The notes beneath the pieces were generated by a model, which made no database searches, had not been told where the DNA came from, and worked only from the letters and a program-made list of their open reading frames with translations. From the NCBI RefSeq assembly GCF_037997115.1, contig NZ_CP150484.1:3737000-3800999 (forward strand): 64,000 bases of DNA. Direction: 5' to 3'. The translations under genes were made by a program, and so were the position numbers. Source of the stretch: Amycolatopsis coloradensis (lineage in GTDB: Bacteria > Actinomycetota > Actinomycetes > Mycobacteriales > Pseudonocardiaceae). This document shows, in pieces, positions 49,033 through 58,526 of this stretch (positions are counted from its first letter, which is position 1; each line of letters begins with the position of its first letter).

Positions 49033-52000
49033 CGGCACGCCCGCTCACGTCCGCGGACGAACCGCCGTTTCGCTCTTCGGATGTCAGTGAGCGCACCCAG
49101 CTCGCCGTAGCCGTTCAGCGCGACCTGTAATGCCTCTTCGGCCTTGACCGTCTCGCCTTGCCCGACGAGAAGAGCGGCGGCGTCTTCCATGGCCTGTGCC
49201 TCGCCGAAGCGGTTTCCCGCCGTCCGCAGGTACTCGGCCGCACCGAACGCGGCCATCGGGTCGTCGGCGAGGACGGCCCGGCATCGGAGCGCGGCCGCTC
49301 GGTGCTCCGATGTGTTTTCGCACCGCGACGTCGCCAGTTCCGCCTCCGCGTACTCACCCAGCTCGACCGCGATCCGCACCAGACCGGGCAGCCAGGGGCA
49401 CGCCACCTCGTCCTCGAACTCCAGCAGGCCCGACAACATGTCGAACGCCACCGCCTGCCTGTCCTCCGCCTCGGCGAGCATCGCGTTGGCCACCAGCATG
49501 AAGTCCGTGCCGTCCTGACCCGGACCCCCGGCGGGAGCCGAGGCCCATACGGACATCAGGTGTGTGCGCGCGTCATCCGGCCTGCCTTGGTGGGCGGCGA
49601 TCAACGCCGTTACGCCGCTGAGCCGTCGCAGGGCGCCGGACCGGTCGAGGGTGTGCCGCGCGAGGGTCAGCCCGCTGCGAAGCCGCCGGGTGAGGTCTTT
49701 CTGTGGCGAATCCCAGTGGCCGAGCCAGTAGGACTCCGCAGGGTCGAGGGCCGGCATCGTCCGCTGGGGCGGGATCAGGGTCGGGTGCGGTTCGCCGGCG
49801 GGTTTCCCGTCCACCGGCCAGCCACCGGTCTGGACACGCGTGAGCAGGGCTTCGTTGAGAGCACACCAGCCCGAGGATGCCCCTTCGGCCTCGAGCGTCT
49901 CCTCGATCCCTTGCCGGGTCTGATCAGCGCCGCCACGGAGAAGACGCGAGAAGGCGAGCAGCCAGCAAATCTCCGCCAGCACCTCGGGGTCCTTCGTCCG
50001 GGCGGCTACTTGGCTCGCCTCGGCGGTCAGGTCCCGTTCGAGCCAGAATTTGATGCGCGCCGTCGCGATCCCCAGCTCTTCACGAAGCGCCAAGGGAACC
50101 ACACCGGAGGTGGTCACCCGCTGGAGCAGCCGCAGCGTCGCCAGAGGTGATCGTGGCGCCAGCTGGTAGACCTCGCGCGCCAGCCAGGTGCAGAACCATT
50201 TGTCGACCGGGATCGGGGCGGCGAGCAGCTGGAACGCAACGCGTTCGACAGGGGCGCCGACGTCGGCGAGTGCTTCCGCCAGTTGCCGGTGCAGAGCCAG
50301 CCGGATCGCGGTCGGAGTCCTGGCGTAGAGCGCCTCGCGGACTACCGGATGCCTGAAGGTGAGCCTGCCCCGGACCCGGGTCACCAGACCGGCTGCCTCA
50401 ACCTCGGCGATGACGTGATCGAAGTCCGCCGTCGGCCTCCCCAGCGCCGCCGCGAGGTCGTCGGGTGTGAAGAACCGGTCCAGCAGAGCCGCCCACCGGA
50501 GCAATTCCGAGGCCGCGGCGGAGAGGAAGCCGAGACGGCGGCCGATGCTCTCCAAGGCTGGCTGGGGAACGATCGTGCGACCTTCCGCGGTCACCACGCC
50601 TGGCGGCTCGTTCCCGCCCAGAGCGCTGACGAGGTCCCGGACGAAGAGCGGATTCCCCGCCGCGCCGCGCGCGAGCTCGACCAGGGCCGGGCTCGGGACG
50701 TCGCCGGTCAGTTCGACGAGGAGAAGGTGTGTCTCCTCCTGCGAAAGCGGGGCGAGGTTGTGAACCTGCGTGCCCGTCGCGATGATCTGGGCGCGGACCG
50801 CGTCGAGCCGGTGATCGGCGGGTACACGCCTGCTCACACCGAACAGCAGTATCGGAAGCCGCCGGGTCTCGATCGCGAGCCGTCTCCAGGCATCGAGACT
50901 GGCCGGGTCCGCCCACTGGAGGTCGTCCATCACGAGGATCAGGGGGCGTTCACGGCACAGGTCCGCGACAAGTTCGACGACGAGGTCGATCGCCGCCGCC
51001 ACCGCGGTTTCGTCCTCCGCGGCGATGGTGCGGACCGCACGCGCCACTTCACGACGGCGGGCGTCGGCCGAGTTCGCTTTGACGTCGAGGCAGTCGAGCA
51101 CGACCTGCAGCGGACCGCGCTGCTCCAGCTGATCGGCGCCGGCGGTCGCGGACGCGCAGGCGCCGGCCTGCGCGAGCCCTGCGGTGATCAGTGCGGACTT
51201 GCCGATGCCCGGTTCGCCTTCGAGCCAGAACGAGCAGCCCCGGCCCTCGTCCAGCCCGCGCACGGCGGTCCGGATCGACGCCAGTTCGCAGTGCCTGCCG
51301 ACGATGGACTCCTGTGCTTTGGCACGAGGCGTCCGGGCGACGGTCACCGGCGGTCCGGTCACCTGTCCGTGCCACAGCGCCGGGTCATCGGCGCGGATCT
51401 GCTCGTATCGTGCCGTCAGGTCGGTGCCCGGTTCGACACCGAGCTCGTCGATCGTGGCGGAACGGAGCCGCTCGAACGCGCCCAGCGCCTCGTCGCGCTG
51501 CCCACAGCGGTAGAGCGTGAGGAGATGGAGGCTCTGCAGGCCCTCTCGAACCGGATACGCGGCGGCGACCGGCGCCAGTTCGGCGAGGACCTTCTGGTGC
51601 TCGCCGGCGTCGAGCATGATCTTGGCGCGGCGTTCGACGACCTCCAGCCGCAGTTCCTTCAGCCGTTCACGCTGAGTCTCGGCATAGGGACCCGACAGAC
51701 CGGCCATGGGCTCGTCCTGGAAGAGCTCGAGAGCGTCGTCCAGGGCGGCGAGCGCGCCGGTGACGTCTTGTCCACGCAGGCACAGCCGAGCCTTTTCGCG
51801 GAGATTTTCGAACCGGACGACGTCGATAGCGTCGGCTTCGACCCGAAGGCAGTAGCCGGGTCCACTCGAAGCCAGAACCGTGGCGGCGTCACGCAGCGTG
51901 CGGGTGGGGTCGAGGGCGGAGCGCAGGGAGGAGACGTAGGTGTAGATGCTTCCGTTGGCGCTGGCCGGCGCCTTGTCGCCCCAGATCGCGTCGATGAGAT

Positions 52001-52136
52001 CCGAACGCGTGACGACCTGGTTCGCCTGGAACGCCAGAACGGCCAGCAGGGTCCGGCGCTGGGCGGATCCCAGCACTACTTCGTCGCCGCCTCGCCAAGC
52101 GCGTACCGGACCGAAGAGGTCAAGTTGCAAGCGCAT
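49029..52136 (-). CDS. Large SARP-ATPase regulator lacking a LuxR domain
   Basis: A 1035-residue protein from the ATG at 52136 (GGAGG five bases upstream; a longer frame adds 27 unrelated residues). SARP DNA-binding domain: LDLFGPVRAWRGGDEVVLGS and RSDLIDAIWGDKAPASANGS. Activation domain to about residue 250. ATPase with Walker A LEGEPGIGKSALI and Walker B LILVMDDLQWADPAS. The C-terminal half is helical and ends RAKRRFVRGRERA without a helix-turn-helix. Its stop overlaps the next gene's ATG, and the two share clear similarity, indicating tandem duplication with gain or loss of the LuxR domain. Confidence 0.9.
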   Translation of the reverse strand: MRLQLDLFGPVRAWRGGDEVVLGSAQRRTLLAVLAFQANQVVTRSDLIDAIWGDKAPASANGSIYTYVSSLRSALDPTRTLRDAATVLASSGPGYCLRVEADAIDVVRFENLREKARLCLRGQDVTGALAALDDALELFQDEPMAGLSGPYAETQRERLKELRLEVVERRAKIMLDAGEHQKVLAELAPVAAAYPVREGLQSLHLLTLYRCGQRDEALGAFERLRSATIDELGVEPGTDLTARYEQIRADDPALWHGQVTGPPVTVARTPRAKAQESIVGRHCELASIRTAVRGLDEGRGCSFWLEGEPGIGKSALITAGLAQAGACASATAGADQLEQRGPLQVVLDCLDVKANSADARRREVARAVRTIAAEDETAVAAAIDLVVELVADLCRERPLILVMDDLQWADPASLDAWRRLAIETRRLPILLFGVSRRVPADHRLDAVRAQIIATGTQVHNLAPLSQEETHLLLVELTGDVPSPALVELARGAAGNPLFVRDLVSALGGNEPPGVVTAEGRTIVPQPALESIGRRLGFLSAAASELLRWAALLDRFFTPDDLAAALGRPTADFDHVIAEVEAAGLVTRVRGRLTFRHPVVREALYARTPTAIRLALHRQLAEALADVGAPVERVAFQLLAAPIPVDKWFCTWLAREVYQLAPRSPLATLRLLQRVTTSGVVPLALREELGIATARIKFWLERDLTAEASQVAARTKDPEVLAEICWLLAFSRLLRGGADQTRQGIEETLEAEGASSGWCALNEALLTRVQTGGWPVDGKPAGEPHPTLIPPQRTMPALDPAESYWLGHWDSPQKDLTRRLRSGLTLARHTLDRSGALRRLSGVTALIAAHQGRPDDARTHLMSVWASAPAGGPGQDGTDFMLVANAMLAEAEDRQAVAFDMLSGLLEFEDEVACPWLPGLVRIAVELGEYAEAELATSRCENTSEHRAAALRCRAVLADDPMAAFGAAEYLRTAGNRFGEAQAMEDAAALLVGQGETVKAEEALQVALNGYGELGALTDIRRAKRRFVRGRERACR

Positions 52137-52467
52137 CTTCGCCTCCGCGGTGTTCGCAGTACCAGATGGGGAATCACTGAGCGCTGATCGATCTGACTGA
52201 TGGAGCATCCGAATCACCCGAACGGTCTTGCTGGCTTGTCTGGATAATCTGCCGATTACGCCCTGTGCGCGAAACGCTATGCCGAGATACTGTGGTTCGA
52301 CCCCAGGTTCGCCGGTGAATCCGCAATTTCTTCAGCTTCTGGCCTGGGCTGACGGTCGAAAACGCCGTTGATCGACGGGCTCACCCGTGGACCCGCGGCC
52401 GAGTGGTATCGGTGGGTCGAGGTGGCCACGCGGACGGCTGTGCTCACTCGTGTGCGAATGCCGGGAT
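52137..52467. other. Intergenic region upstream of the tandem SARP genes
   Basis: About 330 bases with no convincing gene. It should carry the promoter of the two SARP-ATPase genes unless they are co-transcribed with the small genes upstream. No repeats or hairpins stand out. Confidence 0.35.
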
Positions 52468-52914
52468 TCAGGGGCCGGTTCGGGCACCCACCGCGTCCAG
52501 GAGCGCGTCACCGTCGAAGAGCGCTTCGCCAGGGATCGGTTCACGTACCCAGGCGACGCCGTGTACCGGAAGCGGGCCATGGGGGAGGGGGATGTCCGTT
52601 CCCTCGCTGAACACCCATACTCCGCTGGTCGGGGCCCGTCGCTGCTCCGGTGGGGTGACAAGGAAGGCCCACCACCGTTCCTTGTCGCCGCGCAGGCTCA
52701 CCACTCCGCCGCGTGCTCCCGACGAATCCAGCATCGAGAGCAGCGCCGCACCGCGGCCCGCAGGTATGGCCACGGCGAGCAAGTCGGGCTGGAGGGAGAG
52801 TACGACTTCGGCATGGGTGGTCCTGACGGGCCAGCCGAAGTCGCTCCAGTAGCGCAAGGCGGCGTCGCGGATGTCCCTGGCGGGTCCGGCCAAAGAGAGT
52901 GCGGAACTCGTCAT
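52468..52914 (-). CDS. Hypothetical protein, weakly like primase/polymerase N-terminal proteins
   Basis: A 148-residue protein (ATG 52914 preferred over 52923 because AAAGG then has a normal spacing). It reads ALRYWSDFGWPVRTTHAEVV, then LSLQPDLLAVAIPAGRGAAL, and later VVSLRGDKERWWAFLVTPPE and VWVFSEGTDIPLPHG. The style recalls small actinobacterial proteins labelled bifunctional DNA primase/polymerase-like, but catalytic motifs are not evident. Function unknown. It is in the same direction as the SARP genes. Confidence 0.65.
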   Translation of the reverse strand: MTSSALSLAGPARDIRDAALRYWSDFGWPVRTTHAEVVLSLQPDLLAVAIPAGRGAALLSMLDSSGARGGVVSLRGDKERWWAFLVTPPEQRRAPTSGVWVFSEGTDIPLPHGPLPVHGVAWVREPIPGEALFDGDALLDAVGARTGP

Positions 52915-52984
52915 GGTGGGCACACCTTTCTCGTGTGGGTCCGGCCGGTGGACTGGAGTGAGAAGTAGGTAACCCGCTCGGTCT

Positions 52985-53134
52985 TCAGACTTTCTTAATG
53001 TCGCGGGGACGAGGAGAAGAGAGGTGCCTCCGACCGAGAATGCCCGTCTCGAACGGAAGGTGGCCCTGAGTCAATGGTGAAATGCCGACTCCACTCGATC
53101 GGGTGATAAGGGCGGGGATATCGACCATGACCAT
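52985..53134 (-). CDS. Small peptide gene with strong ribosome site
   Basis: A 49-codon frame beginning MVMVDIPALITRSSGVGISP and ending in PRPRDIKKV, preceded by GAGGAAAGG at ideal spacing. No homologue can be named. It is the first frame in the minus-strand series leading to the SARP genes and might be a small regulatory or signalling peptide. The main support is the ribosome site and position. Confidence 0.45.
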   Translation of the reverse strand: MVMVDIPALITRSSGVGISPLTQGHLPFETGILGRRHLSSPRPRDIKKV

Positions 53135-54138
53135 GTCGCTGCCTTTCCTCGTGAGGCGCCAATTCGCCGGTTGATCACGGGCGGGATGCTCGCGACGCGA
53201 GGAGACTGAACCTGGCGGCGCGAAGGCAAAGGTGTGGTGTCGGACACAGGTCCGGTCCTGCGTCGGACATCGAGTCCGTTGATGCTCGGCCGTCATGGCG
53301 CACCGATCGCCGGATTGCTCTCCGGTGGTGCGGTTCGCGCTCGACGAGGGTTTCGGTCGCAAGATGGACGCGGCCTGTTCGAGCGGAATGCCGGCCCTCC
53401 CGTTTTCGGATGGGTGGCGAGGCCGGTCGGCTGCCCTGGCGCTGCGAGTGAACACGGAGCATGCGTCGCGCCATGAGCGGTTTGCGATCTCGGCCGGCGC
53501 TTGCGGGAAAGGTGTGACCCGGTCCGGTAATGGAGGTGGTTGCCGGGCGGTGCGCCGAGGTGATCTTCGGGAATGGAGTGGACGAGACCATGGTGCCGAA
53601 CGGGTCAGGCGCTGCGGCCTGTATCGAGCGCGCGATCGAATTCCCTCGTCTCGCTTCTGTCCGATGATTCCGTTTGTTTCGGTGAACGCATGAGGAGACG
53701 AAAATCCCCGACGGGAAATGTTCGGTACCGGCGGGTTCGTACGGGTGGCCGGTGGTCCGTCACGGTCTCGGCGATCGACTCGGGTGGTGAAGTGTGCTCG
53801 GGAAACCTCGGTCACGCCGAAGGAATGCCGGGCTCAGCGCTGTTTGAGCCGTGGCGCGCTGGGCGGCCGGCCTGTCGGCTTCCGCCGGAAGCCTCATGAC
53901 GCATACGCGGCCGCTGGATAATTATTGTGTCGGCATAAGAGGCGACCGCGTTCGGGTGAACGATTCACGATTTAGGTTGACCCAACGTGTTCGTCTTCTC
54001 GGGGTGTTCCTTGCTCTGTTATCCTGAAATAATATTAGTGGTGCGGTCGGCTCATCGATCTCGGGAAGCAGCAAACGTCGCCCCTGGACGAGGGTTCGAA
54101 GCAGGCTGTCACATCGACATCAATGAGAGTGAGTCATC
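53135..54138. other. One-kilobase gene-free region with AT-rich promoter-like pocket
   Basis: About 1000 bases with no convincing coding frame. A 17-base perfect palindrome (GGCTTCC-GCC-GGAAGCC, 53877-53893) could be a terminator or operator. The segment 53918-54040 is markedly AT-rich for this genome (ATAATTATTGTG; CTGAAATAATATTAG) and probably contains the promoter of the gene at 54139. Confidence 0.45.
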
Positions 54139-54477
54139 GTGAGATCAGAGGGGTTCGGCAATCGGTTTGCGGAAAGCAAGCGGATTTCGCCGGTGGGCGG
54201 CGCCCCGTCCAGGTCCTTGGGTGTCCTGCTGCCACACCTGGAACTGGCCAGTCTGCTGGATCGGTATGTCGATCGGCTGGTGCGGGTCACTTCCAGAGGA
54301 CATGACGTACAGGTCGAAGAGCAGCGCGTGGATCTCATGGTCGGTCTGACGAAAGCCGCCGAGGCCCTTCGTGCGGCCGAGCGCTGTGATCACGAAGGCG
54401 CGGAGCTGTTGCTTCGATCGGCGCTCGACCTCATGCAGGGAGTCGACCTGTACCGATTCGCATTGTCCGATCGTTAG
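54139..54477 (+). CDS. Small hypothetical helical protein
   Basis: A 112-residue protein starting at GTG 54139. The C-terminal 80 residues are strongly helical (LLPHLELASLLDRYVDRLVR, EEQRVDLMVGLTKAAEALRA, CDHEGAELLLRSALDLMQGV). No membrane segment or known domain is seen. It could be a small regulatory or adaptor protein. It converges with the LuxR-type gene at 54632. Confidence 0.6.
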   Translation: MRSEGFGNRFAESKRISPVGGAPSRSLGVLLPHLELASLLDRYVDRLVRVTSRGHDVQVEEQRVDLMVGLTKAAEALRAAERCDHEGAELLLRSALDLMQGVDLYRFALSDR

Positions 54478-54631
54478 CATCCGCGCCGGGACTGAACCAA
54501 GAACCCGTTGGGCAGGTGATCGGTGCCGAAGGCTCACGCCCCAGGGTGTCGCTGGCGCGGCTCTGCCCGCTCGGGGGAAGGCCGATCTCGCAGTCGACGT
54601 CGTCGAGGGAGAACGGCACCGTCTCGCCGGA

Positions 54632-55252
54632 TCAGATGATGCCCGCCTGCATGGCGTAGGCGACCGCGTGCGGCCGGTTGCGCAGGTTGAGCCTGCTGGT
54701 CAGTTCGTAGATCACGTTCTTGACGGTGCGCTCGGAGTAGCACAGCTTTTCGGCGATCTCACCGGTGTCCCAGCCATCGGCCATGAGCCGGAGGACGTCG
54801 ACTTCCCGCGAGGTCAGACCGGCGGCGCTCAACCCCCGCGGGGAGAGCACGTCGTGCTGCAGCCGGCGCACGCTGTCGAGCAGCTTGCCCAGCAGGTCCG
54901 GGGGCAACAGGCCGCGTCCCGAACCCGCCGCCACGATGGCCTCGATCAGCCGGTCACCAGACGTGCGGCTCCTGGGGAGAACCGCGACCACGCGGCACTC
55001 GACAGCGCTGAGGACGTCGTTCTCCCGCAGGTCGCCGACCAGCAAAACCTTGGGAACCATCGCGAGGTCACCCTGGCGGAGGCTCGCAACGATCTGTGGA
55101 GTCATCCGGTCCGCCTGGACCAAGAGCACGTCCTGCTCGGTCACCATGTCGACATCGATCACCGCCACCTCGGAGCGCGTCCGTAGGAAGCTCGCCAATC
55201 CGGTCTGCGTGATCGAATCCGTGGCTTGGACGGCTACCCGTATCGGTTCCAT
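54632..55252 (-). CDS. NarL/LuxR-type regulator with degenerate receiver (paralogue of 40305-40931)
   Basis: A 206-residue protein (ATG after GGAGGG). It aligns along its whole length with the regulator at 40305-40931: IRVAVQATDSITQTGLASFL, DVLLVQADRM, NDVLSAVECRVVAVLPRSRT and the C-terminal LCYSERTVKNVIYELTSRLN. As there, the acidic pair and phospho-acceptor of a true receiver are missing. It probably binds DNA constitutively or responds to a ligand. The neighbouring gene is a more distant paralogue. Confidence 0.88.
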   Translation of the reverse strand: MEPIRVAVQATDSITQTGLASFLRTRSEVAVIDVDMVTEQDVLLVQADRMTPQIVASLRQGDLAMVPKVLLVGDLRENDVLSAVECRVVAVLPRSRTSGDRLIEAIVAAGSGRGLLPPDLLGKLLDSVRRLQHDVLSPRGLSAAGLTSREVDVLRLMADGWDTGEIAEKLCYSERTVKNVIYELTSRLNLRNRPHAVAYAMQAGII

Positions 55253-55353
55253 TTCGACCCTCCACCATGGCCGCGACCTTCATCGGGGCGCCGGCCGTAA
55301 CTCGAGCACCTGTGCAACTACTTCACAGCGACGCCGGCTTCCGGCGTGGCTGG

Positions 55354-55989
55354 TCAGATCAATCCCACCCGCATGGCATAGGCGACCGCCTGCGAACGGG
55401 TGTTGAGCCTCAGCCGGTTCATCAGCCCGTACAGCACGTTCTTGACCGTTCCTTCGGAGTAGGTGAGCTTTTTCGCGATCTCGTCGGTCTGGTAGCCCTC
55501 GGCGATCAGCTGGAGGACATCACGTTCGCGCGTTTCGAAGCCGAAGAGCGTCAAGCCGGCCGGCGCCAGCACCTGGAACCTGAGCTGGGTGAGCTGGTCG
55601 AGAAGAATGCCCTGCAGCCGGTGCGGCATCAGCGCGGCGCCGCGGCTCACCGCGAGTACCGCCGAAGCCAAGGAGCCTTCTTTGAGCTCGTTACGGGCGA
55701 GCAACGCCGTCACTCCGCACTCGACGGCGACCAGCAGGTCTTCCGCACGGAACCGATCGGCGACGATCACGGCGCGCGGTGCCGACGTGACACCGGTGCC
55801 CTGGAACTGACGCAGGAACGCGAAGGTACTGCTCCCCACCACTCCGTCCACGACCACCAAGGCGACATCGGGAGTTTCCGTTCGGGTGTCCATCAGCAGC
55901 CGGAACTGCTCGCCGGCACCCAGCATGGCCTTCACTCCGGCCTCGGTGAACTCGTCACTCGCGTGCACCAGGACTTTAACCGCAGCCAC
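55354..55989 (-). CDS. NarL/LuxR-type regulator, third paralogue
   Basis: A 211-residue protein from GTG 55989, preceded by GAGAGGAG. The receiver-like N-terminus keeps an Asp (LVVVDGVVGSS) but lacks the paired acidic residues (VKVLVHASDEF). The LuxR domain is intact (FETRERDVLQLIAEGYQTDE, IAKKLTYSEGTVKNVLYGLM). It is 102 bases upstream of the second paralogue on the same strand. Its ligand or kinase partner is not visible. Confidence 0.86.
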   Translation of the reverse strand: MAAVKVLVHASDEFTEAGVKAMLGAGEQFRLLMDTRTETPDVALVVVDGVVGSSTFAFLRQFQGTGVTSAPRAVIVADRFRAEDLLVAVECGVTALLARNELKEGSLASAVLAVSRGAALMPHRLQGILLDQLTQLRFQVLAPAGLTLFGFETRERDVLQLIAEGYQTDEIAKKLTYSEGTVKNVLYGLMNRLRLNTRSQAVAYAMRVGLI

Positions 55990-56297
55990 GGTACGAACTC
56001 CTCTCCCGTCCATCTCGGGACGTGAAGAAGAGTGACGGCGACTACTTAATAATCGCTCTATTACCCTTCGCGACCTTGATCGTCACGCTGTGCCGGGAGC
56101 GAAAATCCGCAGGTCGTTTCGTTGCCCCTGCTCGTCGGGTGCCTGGTGAGAAGCCTAGACCGCTGATCAACGCCTTCGCCGCTCCGAGACGCAGGCGAGG
56201 GATCTTCGGAGCTTCTTCTTGCCTCGAAGACTCTGACGACCCCTTCAGTAGTTACGGAGTGTGATCGTTGCTGTTGGCTTCCCGCATCACCCGATGG

Positions 56298-56342
56298 CCC
56301 GTGGGCCGTGCCGTCGCGCTGAGGGGCGGCACGGCCCACGGG
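56298..56342. terminator. Strong hairpin terminator downstream of the permease gene
   Basis: CCCGTGGGCCGTGCCG at 56298-56313 pairs perfectly with 56327-56342, a 16-bp GC-rich stem with a 13-base loop, starting 14 bases after the end of the minus-strand permease gene. It probably ends that transcript. Confidence 0.85.
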
Positions 56343-56355
56343 GACTGTCATCCGG

Positions 56356-57798
56356 TCAGTCCGCGTCGTCATGCACCCCGGCGAGTTCGTGCCGCTTGCG
56401 TCGGCTGGTGAACCAGCCCACGATCAGGGCGGCCGCGATGAGCGGCAGGCACAGCAGGGTCACCCGTCCCGCGCCTTCGTCGAACCACATCAGCACAAGC
56501 ACGGACGCGAGGAAGGCGAGGGTGACGTACTGTGTCACCGGCGTCCACGGCAGCCGGTAACCCGGCCGTTTGACCAGGCCCGCCTTCGAGCGCTTCACGA
56601 AGACGAGGTGACAGATGATGATCAAGCTCCAGGTGGCGACGATCGCGACCGCGGAGAAGTTGAGAATGATCTCGAACGCGCTGGCCGGGACCAGGTAGTT
56701 CAGCCCGACACCGAGCACGCATACGCCACCGGTGAGCAGGATGCCGCCATAGGGCACCTGACTCTTGTTCATCACGCCGGTGAATCCGGGGGCGGAACCG
56801 GTCTTCGCCATCGAACGCAGGATGCGGCCGGTGGCGTAGAGGCCCGAGTTCAGGCTGGACAGGGCGGCCGTGAGCACGACGAGGTTCATCACGTCGCCGG
56901 CGGCGGGGACGCCGATGCTGGACAGGACGGTGACGAACGGGCTTTCGCCGGCGCGGTACTCGTCCGATGGCAGCAGCATGGACAGAAGCACGACTGAGCC
57001 GACGTAGAACACGCCGATCCGCCACATGATCGAGTTGATCGCCTTCGGCATCACCTTGGCCGGCTCGGCGGTCTCACCCGCGGTGACACCGACGAGCTCC
57101 ACCGCCGCGTAAGCGAACACCACACCCTGGACGACCAGCACCAGCGGCAGGAGACCGTGCGGCATGATGCCGCCGCCATCCGCGATCAGTTGTGGTCCTG
57201 GGGTATGTCCGTCGACCGGCGTACCGGTGACCAGCAGGAAGATCGCGATCGCCATGAACACCACCACGGCGCCGACCTTGATGATGGCGAACCAGAACTC
57301 CATCTCGCCGAAGATCTTCACCGAGACGAGGTTCAGCGCCAGCACGACGGCCAGCATGATCAAGGCAAGGATCCATTGGGGAATGGAAGAGAACATCGCC
57401 CAGTAATGCGCGTAGATCGCGATCGCGGTGATGTCGGCGATACCGGTTGTCGCCCAGTTCAGGAAATACATCCACCCGGCGACGAAGGCGCCTTTTTCGC
57501 CCAGGAATTCCCGTGCGTAGGAGACGAAAGCGCCTGATGAGGGGCGGTGCAGTACCAGCTCGCCGAGGGCGCGGACCACGAAAAAGGCGAACACGCCACA
57601 GATGGCGTAGACGATCGCGAGGGCGGGACCCGCCGAGTTCAGCCGACCGCCGGCGCCCAGGAACAGACCTGTGCCGATGGCGCCACCGATCGCCATCATG
57701 CTGATATGCCTTGGCTTCAAAGACTTGCTGTAGCCCTCATCGCCGGCGTCGTGGGACACGCCTGCAGTGGCCACTTCCTCTGTTTCTGAAGGTCGCAT
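56356..57798 (-). CDS. Amino acid permease (APC superfamily, AnsP/GabP type)
   Basis: A 480-residue permease with about 12 membrane helices. The APC amino-acid signature is [20 protein letters not shown] at the start of helix 1, followed by [20 protein letters not shown], typical of the AAT family of gamma-proteobacterial and actinobacterial asparagine, GABA and aromatic amino acid porters. It should import an amino acid with protons. It faces away from the LAL regulator gene at 58527, which may control it. A strong hairpin follows the stop. Confidence 0.9.
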   Translation of the reverse strand: MRPSETEEVATAGVSHDAGDEGYSKSLKPRHISMMAIGGAIGTGLFLGAGGRLNSAGPALAIVYAICGVFAFFVVRALGELVLHRPSSGAFVSYAREFLGEKGAFVAGWMYFLNWATTGIADITAIAIYAHYWAMFSSIPQWILALIMLAVVLALNLVSVKIFGEMEFWFAIIKVGAVVVFMAIAIFLLVTGTPVDGHTPGPQLIADGGGIMPHGLLPLVLVVQGVVFAYAAVELVGVTAGETAEPAKVMPKAINSIMWRIGVFYVGSVVLLSMLLPSDEYRAGESPFVTVLSSIGVPAAGDVMNLVVLTAALSSLNSGLYATGRILRSMAKTGSAPGFTGVMNKSQVPYGGILLTGGVCVLGVGLNYLVPASAFEIILNFSAVAIVATWSLIIICHLVFVKRSKAGLVKRPGYRLPWTPVTQYVTLAFLASVLVLMWFDEGAGRVTLLCLPLIAAALIVGWFTSRRKRHELAGVHDDAD

Positions 57799-58526
57799 CA
57801 GGATTTCAGCCTCATGTCCTGTGATGGCGGACGGCCACGCCCCCCACAGAGCTTCGAAGGCGTCAAGCCGGCGAGCGCGTCAGTGGGCTCGCGAGGGGAA
57901 CTGTGCTGACGGCGAGAGTTCCGGTCAATGGAAGCTGCACTCAGTTTGAACTTCTGGACAACAGACGGCGCTATTCCGGGAACCACTTGAACTACTGTTG
58001 AGTTCGATTTAAGGAAGATTTGATGTGGGCATAGTGAGCCAGATCGCATTCCGGGAGTTTTGGGGAAATCCGCGCGAGGTCAGGTCGATTGTCGTGAGTT
58101 CGCCACGGCGGCGCCGGGATGTGACGCCCGGCACAGCGGCCGGCACGGCCGAAAGGCGCATTTCGCGCGCACACGATTCGTCCGATGTCGTGCACTCGTC
58201 TTCCATCCGCCGTCCGGCTTGTTCGCGGAGGGCACGTTTGAAGGTGGCTCTCGGCGTGGCCGAGGCCACCGGGCGGATACGGAAAGGTGCTCGGCCGGGA
58301 TGACGCCCGGTTCGTGGCCGGGAGTCATCTCGGTGGGAAGACCACAGGCGCCTGCTCAGTGTCTTCTGCCCGTGGTCGTCGCGCGATCGGAAGGCCTGCC
58401 GGCCTGCACGGTCGTCGCTCTCCTCTGTCCGAAGATGCCCGGCGCGGCGCGGATGAAGAATTCGTTGAGTCCCGCTTGCTGAAATCAACGGCATTCCAGA
58501 GAAGCCGAGGTCGGAGGGATTGCGAA
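57799..58526. other. Divergent promoter region of permease and LAL regulator
   Basis: About 730 bases between divergent genes. No frame is convincing; Arg-rich shadows occur on both strands. It should hold both promoters. The stretch near 57955-58025 is AT-richer (GTTGAGTTCGATTTAAGG), a likely promoter pocket for one of the genes. Confidence 0.4.

Noticed and set aside
50283..52187. A 634-codon plus-strand frame
   Set aside because: It mirrors the SARP-ATPase gene and has the Gly/Arg/Val bias of a high-GC shadow frame.
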